Below, one piece after another: positions 30,262-42,411 of a DNA stretch of 64,000 nt (position 1 is its first letter; each line of letters begins with the position of its first letter). The DNA is from Tetraselmis striata (taxonomy: Eukaryota; Chlorophyta; Chlorodendrophyceae; Chlorodendrales; Chlorodendraceae), in NCBI GenBank assembly GCA_006384855.1, contig VCJN01002494.1, positions 1 to 64,000 of the forward strand, written 5' to 3'. The translations under genes and the position numbers were made by a program. The notes beneath the pieces are model-generated. The model saw nothing but the letters and a program-made list of their open reading frames with translations, had not been told where the DNA came from and searched no databases.

Positions 30262-33200
30262 TCTCCTCAGGCCAGCCGCCCCGGCGTGCATGGCCACTGC
30301 GGCAGCCGATCGCCCGCGGATATTCCGCACGGCTGTATGCCATGGTCAGGCGCCCCCGGCCTGTCGAATGAGGATCAATGCAATTCCGAAGCGCAGTGCC
30401 ATAGTCATGCAGTGCTCAGGCACTGTTGAGGCAGTGCGATACTGGCCACTTCCTCAACAACTGTAACAACCTGTGTTGTCGTTTTGCAATCCTTCATTTG
30501 ATGCTGCTGTGACTGCCTTAAGTGTGGTTTATTGCATTTTTTGCTGGTTGGACTGGCATTGCCCCCAAGCTGTACTCCGCTCATCCCGGCAATATATACA
30601 GTCAAGGGCAGCTCTTATGCGAGCAATGCATATAAAAATGTAAATGTAAAAAATAGATATACAAATGCTATGTTATAACTATATAAGTAAAAATCAATAT
30701 ACAAATATATATATACATACATGTATATGTATATAAATACACATACATATATATCACTCAGACACCATATCCATCATTCTGCCGTCAGCAACAATGTCTT
30801 TAGCCGTGTCAGTCGTAATTATTGCATACGACGAGCCCCCTGGGAACATATGCAATCTGAGTACAAAGTACTGCAGTGCATGAGAAATAAGACAGCAATG
30901 TATATATCGTATAGACATAAACTATCGATAGAGTTGGAATTACATTCAGCGTAGGGCCGATTAAATCCTATAAGGCATCACAGAGGTATGGAACATTAGC
31001 CCAAGCCCCCCATCACGAACGGCGAGCACTAAAGAAAGCATCATGATATAGTGACGGTGGAAGAAGTTCCCGAAGGAATTGAAGAGAAAGTGGTGCTATC
31101 GCCCACTTCCGATTATGCCCCACCCCATTTGCTAGCAGCTGCACATCACACCCACATACATCACCAAGCCGCAACGGGGGCGTATTCCAACTGTGAGAGA
31201 ACGACCCCACCCAACCTCTCACAGTCCCTCGATGACTCCACTCAACACTGTGCACTCGCCTCAAGCAGGACGCCGTCGTCTGCGGCCATGAAGGTGGAGG
31301 CCATGGAGCGAGCATGGCAAGCCGCACATGGAAATCAAAGCGAGCCCACACATCCAACTTGAAGGCACCGCACGGAGTTTGTACACAAATACAAATCGAA
31401 AAAGTCCGAAAAGCTAGGAGGGGCATGAGAGTTACCTCCCTATCTATGTCATATGCTTGAGAAGTTACTAGTTTAACACCCCTCCCCCCCCCCCCCCCGC
31501 CCGGACCGACGTTAACAAACCAAGTAGGGCCCACTTGCGGCATTTGAGGGGTAGACTGAGTGCCGGGGCCGTGTGCGAGGGGGGGGGGGGCGGGGGGGTT
31601 CAGGTAATTACTTGAGTAGTTGCTGGCTTACCTCTACCTGGATTTCACATGTAAGAGGCAGCTCGCGTCCTAGTGAATGCATGCTGTTGTGACTTGACTT
31701 TGGACGCTAGAACCCATGCCTCGTGGCCATCACTTGAAACGCAAAGAACCAACATACACTATACTTAAGAATCCGTACACGAGGGAATATAGCAGGATGG
31801 CGATTGGCGACGTCGGGTGGCGATTTGGTTAAGTCGTGCCTACTTGGTGGGCCATTCCGCATGCAATTCTTTTAATCTTTTCATTAGTCACTTCAAGATG
31901 TAACATTAATTGCAGCACTTACATGGCAAAAAAATGCACAGCGCCTATATTGCTGGAGAAGGGGCGTAAACGGCGAGAGGCCTGAGTGATGTGAGCAGCA
32001 TAAGGATGAAACGCCACCCCAACTACGTCGGAGACAAAAACAGATCAACCTGGCATTTAAATAAATTATGCAGACTCACCCAAGCAAAGCCGCAGGGTTT
32101 TGGCAATGCACCATCGAATAGGGATGAAAACGAATTTAGTGAAAGCGAGGGCGCAATTCCACCGGCAGTAAACAAATCAAATTACGGGGATGTGGTCACT
32201 TGAACCTGGTCAAAAGAATACATACTGCCGTCCGCCGACCAAAGTTAATACCAGTATCATCGGACAGAATTGAAAAATTCAATGAATTTGAATCTCCGGG
32301 CTTCCCGAAAGGACTGGGGCGTCTAAAGTAGGATCAGCACACGGCCACCGCGCGACCGAGCGGTCAAGGAATGTAGCGCTACAGGTAATCTTACCTGTAT
32401 AAGGATTACTTATGTTTCGGTTACTTGGTTGCGTGGGTTATTCTGAAATCAGAACGTTTGAAGTCAGCGTGCGGTCGTTTTAAAGCTCCGCCGAGAAAAT
32501 TCTGTAGGTCCATGAAACACCCGCCCTACAAATATTATTTACAGGTGTCGCCTGATCAGTCGCTGGCAACTACCGTCGTACTGATGATTATATTCCGAAA
32601 TTAAGACAACCATCGACGATTAGACGCCGGATCTTCCAGATTTTTATAATAAGAATACCGGCAATATAAAGACCGGAATGGAAAAAACATCCAAGCAGCG
32701 GATAACCGCGGATTTTAGACAGGCGCAGGCAGATAGTAAAAGCCTCCTACAAAGCGGCACCGGCCGGGGTACAGGTAGGTGGCAGCAAAGCAGCGCGGCG
32801 ACTAAAAATGACACGTGACATGCCACAGTAGTGCTTGGGTACGGGTATGGTAGTACGACTCGGGAACGTTGCGACTTGTCATGTATCGCGTATGTATGCC
32901 GATGTTATTGGTGCCGTCGTCCAATGGCGGGCCCAGCAGTTGAAACTGTCGCAGTGGCCCGTCGCGGGCCACCAGCACAGGCGGGTCACGGAGAACGCTG
33001 CAAGCAACCACGGCCTCTGCCGTGGCAGCAGGTATCTGCACTACTATCGTAGCTCGTGCGGGGAGAAGTGGATGGGCGAGCAGTGAACAGAGCTCAGCAC
33101 GGCGTGTCGGCAGATGGAAGTCATCATGACATGCATTTTGTTGTTGGACCGCGCCGCAGCTGGACGCCGCTAACCACCGCGAGCAGGCGGCCGCGTCGCG

Positions 33201-33264
33201 AGCCGCGCTGACGCCGCCGGCGGGCGGGCGCGGACGTGCCGTGGCCTGGGTGGCGGGAACAGCG
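30262..33264. other. Intergenic between sialyltransferase and sialidase-like genes
   Basis: Mostly AT-rich, with a TATA-type microsatellite stretch at about 30645-30760 and short C/G tracts near 31485 and 31580. Open frames such as 31013-31543 (minus) and 31991-32203 (plus) have no recognisable domain. No gene is supported. Confidence 0.5.
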
Positions 33265-34997
33265 ATGGAGGCGTCGGCGGCGCGGACGCGGCGCCCCGCG
33301 GAGCTGCCGGTCGGCGAGGACGGGGCGGCGCACCCGGGCTGCGGCTCGGCGGGGCGGCGATGGGAGGCGAAGGGCGACCCAGTCGTAGGGCCGGGCGTGC
33401 CCCCTGCCCGGCCGTCGCCCGCGCTCGCCAGGCGCCAGGCGCGACGAGGGGGGCGGGACGGCGCCGCCATCGGCTGGCTCGGCTTGGCGGCGCTCTTCGC
33501 GGTTGCCTCGGCACTGGTCCGCTGCGACTCCACCCGTATCCTCATCTCGCTCTCTTGCTCTGCGACTTTTTTCCCTTCCGCTCCTCTGACCAACTGCCCC
33601 GCACGCGGCCTCCGCGCACAGTTCCTTACCGACCCTGGCGCGCGGCTGGCAGCGTGGCGGCTCGGCAAGCCATACTCGGAGGTCCGGCAGGTTAGTGGCA
33701 CCACTTGCGGGCCTGCTGGTGGATGCCAGGAAAGGGGGAAGAAGGGGGAGCGCCAGGGAGAGGAAGGGGGGTTTATGCGACTTATTCGTGCGCTGACCCC
33801 GCGCCCCCAGGTGAACCGCAAGCCGCTGCCCTCGCTGGAGGAGGATCCGGAGGTGGTGGGCATCTTCTCCGACCTGCTGTCTGCGGTGCGCGCCGCCGCC
33901 TGGGCACAGGGGGAGCGGGGCTTGTTGGAAGGGGACTATGGTGGCGGGGGCAAGGGGAAGTGGGGGGTAGGGGTGAGGGGCATGGGATGAAACAGGGGTG
34001 CGCAGAATGGGGGAGCACGCGTTGCCGCAGCGGCGAATGAGGGGAGCGCCTACTGCTGTGGCCGGCGGCGCAGGAGTCGGACTTTGCCTCGATGGTGAAG
34101 AAGTTTGAGAGCGGCGTGGAGGAGTTCGGTGCGTCGCCGCCGCCGCAGCTGATCTGTACGCTGCCTCGCAGCGAGGCGGGGCGTGCGCAGCTCACGTACC
34201 TCCTTCCCTCCCCCCCCCCCCCCCCCCCCCCCCCAATCTCTTTCCCGCACACGCCAGACGAGTTTAGCGCCAAGCTGGAGGCGGAGGCGGAGCGGCGGCG
34301 GCAGGAGGAGGACATCCTGGATGAGCGCTACAAGGAGCTGATGTACGACCAGGAGGTGGGTGCAAGGGGCGGAGTGTGGGGGGGGGGGGGGGGGGGGGCA
34401 CATGGCCCGCTGGCGATACGCTGCTTCTGTTGAGGCAGGAGTTTGCAGGACGGGCGAGTAAGGTGCGGGCGCGGGCTGAGCGGAATGGCTTTTGGGGTGG
34501 GGTGGGGTGGGGGGGCAGATGGCGCAGGAGCGGATGGCGGAGGAGGAGACAGCGGTGGAGGGGCTGTTCCTGGCCAAGGGGGACTCGCGGGGGGAGGTAC
34601 TCATCTCGCAGCACGAGGTGGGCGAGGACGGCGACGGCGGGCTGGCGGGGTGCGGCACCTGCACCCTCTACCCGCCCCTCCCCGCCCCCCTCTCCACCCA
34701 CAGGCAGCGCCATCGTCTCTCAACTGCCCCCCCCCCCCGCCCCCAACCCCCCACCCTCGCGCGCCCCGCACACTCTGGTAGGTACGACGTGCATCAGATT
34801 CTGCAGGCGGCAGCGGCGCCTCTGGAGGTGCGCACGTCACGCTGCTCCCGGTGGGAGGCTGGGAGTGGTGAGGGGGGGCATGGCGTCTTGCGTGCGGCTG
34901 TGGCCATCTTCATCCTCTTGCGCGCGTAGGTCGCGCGCATCAGCTGCGAGCGCTGGTGGTCCAGCATGATAAGCTTGACTCATGCATGAGGGAGAGC

Positions 34998-35031
<34 letters not shown>

Positions 35032-38000
35032 CGTTGTCAGCGGTCATCGCGAAAGGGTGTGGGGCCGCGTGGAATGCCTCGTGCGGTGCGGCGCGTGAAG
35101 GTTTGATTGGCATCCGGGAGTGTCCCTCCCTTCACCCCCCCCCCCCCCCCCCCCCCCCGGGGCCGACACACAGGCGCACTTTTTCGTAGAGGAGAACGGG
35201 ACGGTGCACACGCCGCCCACCGCGGCCGTCTCATTCAGCAGCACCATCTCGGTGGACTCCCTCGGAGCCGGCGGCGGTGCGGTGGACGACAAGTGAGCAG
35301 CCCCTCCCGCCCCCCTTTACACCATCTGACCCTCCCAGCCCTCCCGGCGGGAGGAAACATCGGTGCAAGTGTTGGTAATAGTCTCAGGGGGTGGCGGGAG
35401 GGCAAGTGCGAACATTCACGACAATCACAACAGTGAAGGGAGCCTCCCCTAATTGAGGCACAGGTCGCAGAAGTGTATAAACAGAGGACAGTAAACGTGA
35501 CATTATTGCAGGGGACAGGCATCTTGTACATACATCTAGATATAGTTGTACGTCTATAGTTAGTTATATACAATGAGTCATACATTTAGGTATAGTTACA
35601 TAGAGCTCAATAGTAATATAGTTAGTTATATAGGTATTTATTCACAATAAGTTATGGTCTTTAGTTATACTCCAGCCGCTACTCGTTGCACAAGGCCGAT
35701 AGGCACGCACCAATGTGCATGAAACACGTGGCGCCACAACACCAAGCCGCTCACAAGGCACTGGTTGGTGCGGCGGTAATGCGTGCGGTCGGCTGCGTTG
35801 CATGTGCCGCTGGTCCCCTGGAGTGCCGGCCTGAGCTTTGCTCTCGCGGTGCGGCAGCTTGGTGTGGGCGCGCAGCCCGAGTGTCGTGAGCTGGGACCCG
35901 CCGGACCTGCGGGAGACGGTGCTTGTCGCGGCGTGGCAGGCGTCCGGGCAGGATGCCGGCGCCGGCTGGTGCGCGCCCCCCCCCCCCCCCCCCTCTCTCC
36001 CCGGCGCCCCCTTGCAAACACAGCCACTCAACGTGAGGAAGTCGCGCAACCTTTTGCGTGTTTGATGGCTCACGCCGCCCCGCCTCGCTCGGTTGCGGCA
36101 GGGTGGAGGGCGCCAGCGGGCAGGCGCTGTACTGGGCAGTCTCCTACGACGACGGCAACAACTGGGAGGTGCCCCCCCCCCCCCCCCCCCCTTTGGCATC
36201 GATCTTGAGCTCTCAGAGGAAGAGTGCGCGCTTAGAGACGGACGATGCACTCAGCCTCACTGCTTCTTATTCGTAGAAAACAATTGCATATTTAAAACAC
36301 AACACCCCGACTTGAGCATCCGCCGCTATGTATGTTCCACATTCACCGATGGGTTGCGGTGCGCTGACGGGGCGCCATCCCCCCCCTCGCCCCTCGCCCC
36401 CGGCCTCGCCGCGCCACAGCGCCCGCAGCGAGCGGTGCACAGCATCAGCCACGCGCTCTGGGGCCCGCAGCTGCACGTGGACGCCGACGGCGTGCTGTGG
36501 TTGTTCCACACGCGCTCCAACATCTGCTTCCGGGAGGTCAGCTGGGTGAGCGCCCCGCGCCCCTTGCCCCACCATCCCTCAAGTCCCACCCGTGATGCCC
36601 TATTATGATAATGGGATGCCACGCCACCCCCGAGGTTGCCACTGCAAACGCCCGAATCAAGTTATGCTCATGTTGATTCATACGCAGAACCGGTGAAGTT
36701 CCCCGTCGGTCGTAGCCCCCCCCCCCCCCTCTCCCTCCCGGAACGACTGGCTTGACAGTGCACGTAATCTCTCTCAGTCATTTTCAACCCGAACACCACG
36801 TTTCCATTATGCAAGTGAATCGGGCCTGCACTGCAAATACAGCTGCCCCGGTTGCTCCCAGGATTCGCAATGAGACTGGCTCCCCTGCGCATGGGGCAGG
36901 CAGGGGGGGGGGGGGGGGGGGGGGGGTTGCATGGCAGCAGGTGGTGCCATCTCCTGGCCGGCCCACCTTCCCCGCCATTGAGCATCCGTGCCCCCTGCTC
37001 CACATGATGTCATATCCCCCTCAGCAACGCCTGCAGTACAAGCTCTTGATAGGATGGCGATCCCGGATGCGCAACCTTACAATGCACTGCCTGCGGCCGA
37101 GCCTCGCGTCCTTAAGCCCCCCCCCCCCCCCCCCCCTCCCCATCCCCCCCTTTAAGATTCTTAACCCCGCCCCCTCCCCCCCCCCCCCCCCCTCCGCACA
37201 CACACATATTCCTCCCCCTTTCTTTCCGCCCCCCAGGCTCCCGGCGGCGATGTGATGGCGTCACGGCTTGACCGGTTGCGCTCCGGCGCCTGGAGCCAGC
37301 CGGCGATGGTGATGGAGCAGCAGCCCGGGCGGCCGCCCTTCCAGCTGGGCGGGCCGCCGAGTGCGCAGGAGGGCGTCCTGGCGGTGCCGGTCTTTCTCGA
37401 GCACCGGCAGGGGCAGTCGCCGTGCGCAGACCCCTCCCCCCCCCCCCCCCCCCCCCCCCCCTCCTTACTCCTTTCTACAATTTGCAGGCCTGTCTTTGTG
37501 GAGATCCATACCCGTCGCAGTAAAATTTGATTAGGCTCACGCGGGTCCAGAAAATGATGAATCGTTTTGCAGCAGCGGGTCGGAATATCCGCGTGACATT
37601 AACGGTGTATTCTGTCGTACTCCAAGATTATTGCAGATGTTGTCCCTCTTTGCGAGAGAGGGGGGTGTCAAAGAACAATGTGGTCAACGAACAACATCAC
37701 GTAGTATATTAGCCCGTACGTGGCAAATACTATAAACGGGGATGCGTGGCCGTGTTTTGCCACCCGTCTAGCGTTTTGTGTTTTATATTCTGTTCTATTC
37801 TGCATATATTCGATTCCCTTATTATTATTGCTGATGTTACATAGGGGGGAGTAAAGGGGCTAAGAGAGATGTTGTATACACCGCGCCGCGAACTTAAGGC
37901 GTGCTGGTTTCGGTATGCACATGATCTTCCTTGCAGGTCTACAGCATGCCTCCCTGAAACCCTAACCCCAAAGTCCCAAACCCAGAATCACACCCGTACA

Positions 38001-41000
38001 ACCATAATCCCCAACCCTAAACGGGACGCCTGACATGCTGAGGGCGGTCATGCTGTGCACGTGGCATGCCCCACGTACACATCGGACGGTTGTCCATCTG
38101 GGTATCTCAGCATGCTGAGATTGTCAAGCTAGATAGGCACAGGCTTCGGAGCATCGATCCCTCTGGGCTGATGTAGTAATAAGCGCATGAAGCATACGCA
38201 AGCATGAGCTGTGCTGAGGACAGGGGCCCATTGGCGGCCACTTGACTGAGGATATAGCTCCTTGCCTGCCCAATAATGCCCACGCAGATGCACCAGCGGC
38301 TCCGAGTTTCAGGACGTGGACGACGGCACGAGCTTCGAGAGCTCCGCTGGTGCGCCCCTCCGCGACCCCTGTCCAGCCCGCCGCTCGACGCATTCCGCGC
38401 ATTTGACCGGTGTACATGTCGCCGTTGACGTTGGCGTTTCGACTGTCGGTGCAGGCGTGGTGGTGTCACAGGACGGCGGCGCCACCTGGAAGCTGTCCAG
38501 CTACGTGCCGGACGTGGGCGTCCCGCTGATGGGCGGCGCTCTCATCACGGTGCCTGCGCCGGTGAGGCCCAACCCGCCAGGGCGGCACAGTCGACACCAC
38601 GCTTGTGTCTTTCCGGGATGGGGCGTCTACCGTCCTTTGCAGGAAGAATATGATACACCATTAATGCCTGCCCTGACCCTTCGCCATTCCGATTTATTTC
38701 TTGCGGATCTTTTGTGAAAGAATCAGGTCGAATTATTGTTGTTCGCCCACCTTGGATGTGCCGGTGGGCACACTCGGTCGACGTCGGAAGCCGGGATCGA
38801 AAAAAACATTGGGTGAGAAAGTGTGATTCAACATAACCGCACAGGCCGGCTCAAGCTTCGCGGCCATCCTCGCTCCTCGTAACAATCGAGGCGACATTCG
38901 CAATGCTTGGCCCCAGGGCAGCGCGATATATATACATATATATATATATACATGTAGATGTATATATATGTATATATATATGCATATATATATATACAAA
39001 TATATATCGCCTATATATACAGCAATTGTACTCGTAGCATTAATTATAATACATATCGTAGTTGTCAAATTGTGGCTGTCCAGCGTGAGCGCCCCCGGTA
39101 ACTCCCCCCCCCCCCCCCCTCCCCCCCCCCCCCCCCTCTTCTCGCCAGGCCGCGCTGGACCTCATGGTGGCGTACGACGAGCTCGTCCTGTTTCTCCACT
39201 CGACCGACGGCGCACTGTTCCGCACCAGCTCCATGGACCTGGGCCACAACTGGTCCTGGCCCGACCTGCTGCAGGTGCGCTGCAGCCCGCAACACTGTAA
39301 ATGCTAATCACCCCCAGCCAGGCAACCTGCGAACACTGCCCCACTGAAATGATGCTTGATGTGAATTTGTCGCGAAGTCGTGACCAATAATGTGTACATA
39401 TATGCGTTTATAGCACATATGATATCGGCGTTGTCGAATGGTTAATCCATGCAGAATATGTTCACCATTAAGGCTTGTTTCTAAAGTTTTTTATTGAAGT
39501 AAAATACAAGGCGCTCTTTCCCAATATATTGTAATTGAGTTCAACGTGTCGTCCTATGAAATATTGACCGCAAACGGGAAATAAGTCGCCGCTTCATGCT
39601 GCAGTCGCAGGATTCATGGCAAAGTTGTTATTACTTGTTTCTTCATAAGCCCTGAGATTGATGTAGCTCATTCGCTTACTCGGGAGTCATTCTTTCCGCG
39701 CCTCGCCAATTTACCTCTGTCGTTCTGCGAAGCGGTACTGACGACCTTCCCATCATGGCATGAATTCAGGTGCCGACGCCCGGCGCTAGGGTGGCGGTGC
39801 TACAGGCGCGCCCGAGCAACCTGCTCGTGATGGCCTTCAACAACTATCCTATCGCCGGGCGCACCCCAAGCCAGCCAGGTGGGGACCCCAGCCCCGTCGA
39901 CATCGGCGACCCGCCGTCCACCCAAGGCTGCGCACTCGGCAATTGTCGGTCAATCGCCGTGTCGATGGGACGATGGAATGGCGTTGCTATCGGCCTTTCG
40001 CCTTCTCGGCTGGGCACGTACGATCTCGACCCGATGCCAACTTGGAATAATGAAAACTTTCGAGGATGCCGCCCGATACCCTCAACCATCGAATCCATTC
40101 CTCACGAGTGAGACTTGCGACATTACCTGCTGGCGCATCCCCACCACGGTTATCTCACGGTGTCGAATCGATGTCCCGAGACGTTCCAATCAGGGCTCCT
40201 TGGGCGGTACAGGCGCATGATAGGCTGCGAGCGCTGTTCGGCCGGTATCGGGGAAGTGGGGCAACGGGGCTTTGGCCTCGGCACTTGGAAACGGGCGAGG
40301 CGGCGAATCTCACAATGGTATCGGAACAGCCAAGTTGGCATCTCAATGTTGCCCTGGCATGCCTTAGGTATAATCAATCAGGTTTTGTTCATGTGCGCAG
40401 GCAGCTGCCAGAATTGCAGGCCGAAGCTGTCGACCGCCGTCTCGCGCGACCGCGGACTCAGCTGGAGCCTGCTTGGCACCGTGGACGCGAGCAACAAGGA
40501 CGGGACCTGGGTCTCCTCACCCGCGCTGGTGCAGGTGAGTCATTCGCTCCCCGCGAGTCGGTGACCACGACAGCATCGATGACTGCCGGCCGAGCTCGTC
40601 TACTTCTCGCCTCCCCATCCCTGATCCGCCCTGGTCCCCCACTCCATTGCCTTGTCCCGTAGTTCGATAACTTCAAAGCACGACAGGTACTGGCACATCT
40701 AAGGCGAGCGTCTTTCCATTTTAATAGTAAACACATCTTTGTTAATGACTTTACAAATGTCGCTGTGTGTCGCAGATCTCCGATTCCGAGATCGGGGTCG
40801 GGTACGCGAAGACCTACACCAAGGAGGCCTCCGAGGCCATTCTGCCGGGGATCTACTACGCCAGGCTGGACGCCGGTGCCGTCATAGGTGAGGGCCCAAC
40901 CCGAATATTACTGCCTGTCGTAGGGATCGCTTGCTGCTCGGCACCGCGGACGCGAGACTGTCACTTGTCTCGTCAAGGCAGTATTCTGACATTCAGCTGG

Positions 41001-41578
41001 TCAAACTGGGACTCTCGGCGTCGACTCGTGTCGGTCCGAGTCGATGTCTCAGATAGTGGGGGCCGTCAAGGACATATTTTCGGCATGAGAGCGCCATTGT
41101 GAGAGTGTTTTTGTCGCCGCTTTTAAGTGGCGCCCGGTTTGTCCCTGCAGAGTCCACGCTGCCGGTCGTCAGCCCCCAAAAGGCGGTGAAACTCAGGCAG
41201 ACTACCCTCACGCTCGTCGTCGACCACTTTCTCCGCCAGCAGGTGCGTCGACCGCCCTGCGCTATTCCTCACCCCCTATCGCGCGCGCCCTTCCAATGGC
41301 ACCGCTCCAAACAGAGCAATCAATCTTTAGTGTTTAGTATTTGTTTTATAACCTGTGAAATATGGAGTAAATTTGTTCATAATCATTGTCATTGTTCATA
41401 ACTCAGCCTCGCGTTATTGCCCGCTGATCGCTGTGCCGTTTTGCTGCCCCGCCCCGAACTCTGTCACGATATGCAGCGACGCACGGAGCTGCTCCGCCTC
41501 AAAATGAACGACGTCCCCTGGGCTGACATAGCCAAGCGCATTTACCAAAGGTGCGTCCAGCGGGCGGAGTACGCGTGA
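33265..41578 (+). CDS. Membrane-anchored sialidase-like (BNR/Asp-box) protein
   Basis: Exons join in phase from ATG 33265. N-terminal part: 33265-33690, 33811-33885, 34074-34128, 34258-34355, 34439-34462, 34519-34649, 34782-34827, one near 34930 (junction unresolved) and 35174-35292. Beta-propeller part: 35876-35968, 36102-36168, 36420-36545, 37237-37421, 38288-38349, 38455-38561, 39149-39274, 39770-39878, 40401-40534, 40776-40887, 41151-41242, 41477 onward. Exon 1 has a hydrophobic segment (GWLGLAALFAVASAL), suggesting type II anchoring. Exons 3-6 encode a charged coiled coil. Four Asp boxes are visible: SYDDGNNW, SMDLGHNW, SQDGGATW and SRDRGLSW. VAVLQ...NLLVMAFNNYPIAGRTP resembles the BNR_2 sialidase family. 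It would release sialic acid-like sugars or bind glycans. If the last exon reads through, the stop is at 41576-41578; a splice at 41550 could extend the protein to 42989. The acid/base and arginine-triad residues were not assigned. Confidence 0.78.
35000..35030 (+). repeat. 31-base G tract in a sialidase-like gene intron
   Basis: The longest pure homopolymer in the window. Related tracts in the same gene lie at about 34210-34234 (C), 34378 (G), 35137 (C), 35978 (C), 36172 (C), 36902 (G), 37119 (C), 37438 (C) and 39104-39136 (C). Confidence 0.9.
38790..38900 (-). repeat. Possible tRNA-derived (SINE-like) fragment in an intron
   Basis: On the minus strand a D-arm/A-box-like GCCTCGATTGTTACGAGG (about 38895-38878) is followed some 75 bp later by a B-box-like TTCGATCCCGGCTTCC. 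The A-box-like hairpin closely resembles the one in the TRIM at 17945-18044. Weak evidence. Confidence 0.3.
38926..39020 (+). repeat. TA/TATG microsatellite in a sialidase-like gene intron
   Basis: About 95 bp of (TA)n interrupted by CA and TG units, lying between exons 38455-38561 and 39149-39274. Confidence 0.9.
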
Positions 41579-41889
41579 TGGGTGGTAACGGAGCGTGCGA
41601 ATTCCGCAATTCCATCAGGGTTAGATATGGCGTCTACCAATGTTCTTGTTATTACGCCATTCGATTAAGGCATGATGCTTTAGATGTATCATCCAGCGAA
41701 GCGTCGATTTTTCGGCGGTGAGCTTTATTGCCATACGGGTACCCGTAATTTGCAGCGGATCGGGCCTATAGGTGCATGACTAAAGCGCTTATCTACTGGA
41801 ATGTACTACTAAGTGCTATAATCCACCCACCCGCCCACGGTCCTTAATTACACAGCCGTCCGATTACAATCTCACGGCTGGGAGGCTAT

Positions 41890-42040
41890 GAGTACTGGTA
41901 CTCGCTGCTGGTAATGGAAAAAAAACTCTGGTACTTCAAAGCGCTGGCAATGCGAACGCTCGCTGCTGGTACTGCTGGTACTGGTACTCGCTACTCGCTG
42001 CTGGTAATGGAAAAAAAAACTCTGGTACTTCAAAGCGCAA
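41890..42040 (+). repeat. Local direct repeat of about 45 bp
   Basis: The segment 'ctcgctgctggtaatgg', an A run and 'ctctggtacttcaaagcgc' occurs at about 41900-41945 and again at 41994-42040, separated by further 'ctggtactgctggtactgg' units. It is a short tandem array. Confidence 0.85.
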
Positions 42041-42411
42041 TGCAAGGCAATGCAATTCATGGAACTGTAAGCCAGTGATATAGAACCCGTTCTTTTAAAA
42101 ATTTCTCAAAAATCGACGCATTGCTGATTCAACTATCAAGTTACTTCATATATATTTATATTTATTTAGGAGTCATGACATCCATGGCGGCGAGATTTGA
42201 CGCGTAGGACACGCACAGACATCGCGGTGGGCGCGCGATTAGAGCTTAGTTGTCACTTGCCAGTAGCGGTGCTTCATATTCTACTATTTCTCATCTCGCG
42301 ATTCGTCGACCGACAAGTACCTGTCTCTGCGAGACGGCGTACCACGCTGTGTGACGCACCAATTTTCACGGCCGCCACCTCGCTATTCCGCCCTTGCCAC
42401 GCCTCACACAG

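Noticed and set aside
31013-31543. 176-codon minus-strand frame
   Set aside because: Low-information sequence with a poly-Gly stretch from a C tract; no domain or splice evidence.
32802-33863. 353-codon open frame on the minus strand
   Set aside because: Antisense to exon 1 and exon 2 of the sialidase-like gene; Ser/Arg/Pro/Ala-rich with no motif or splice context. Treated as a compositional shadow.
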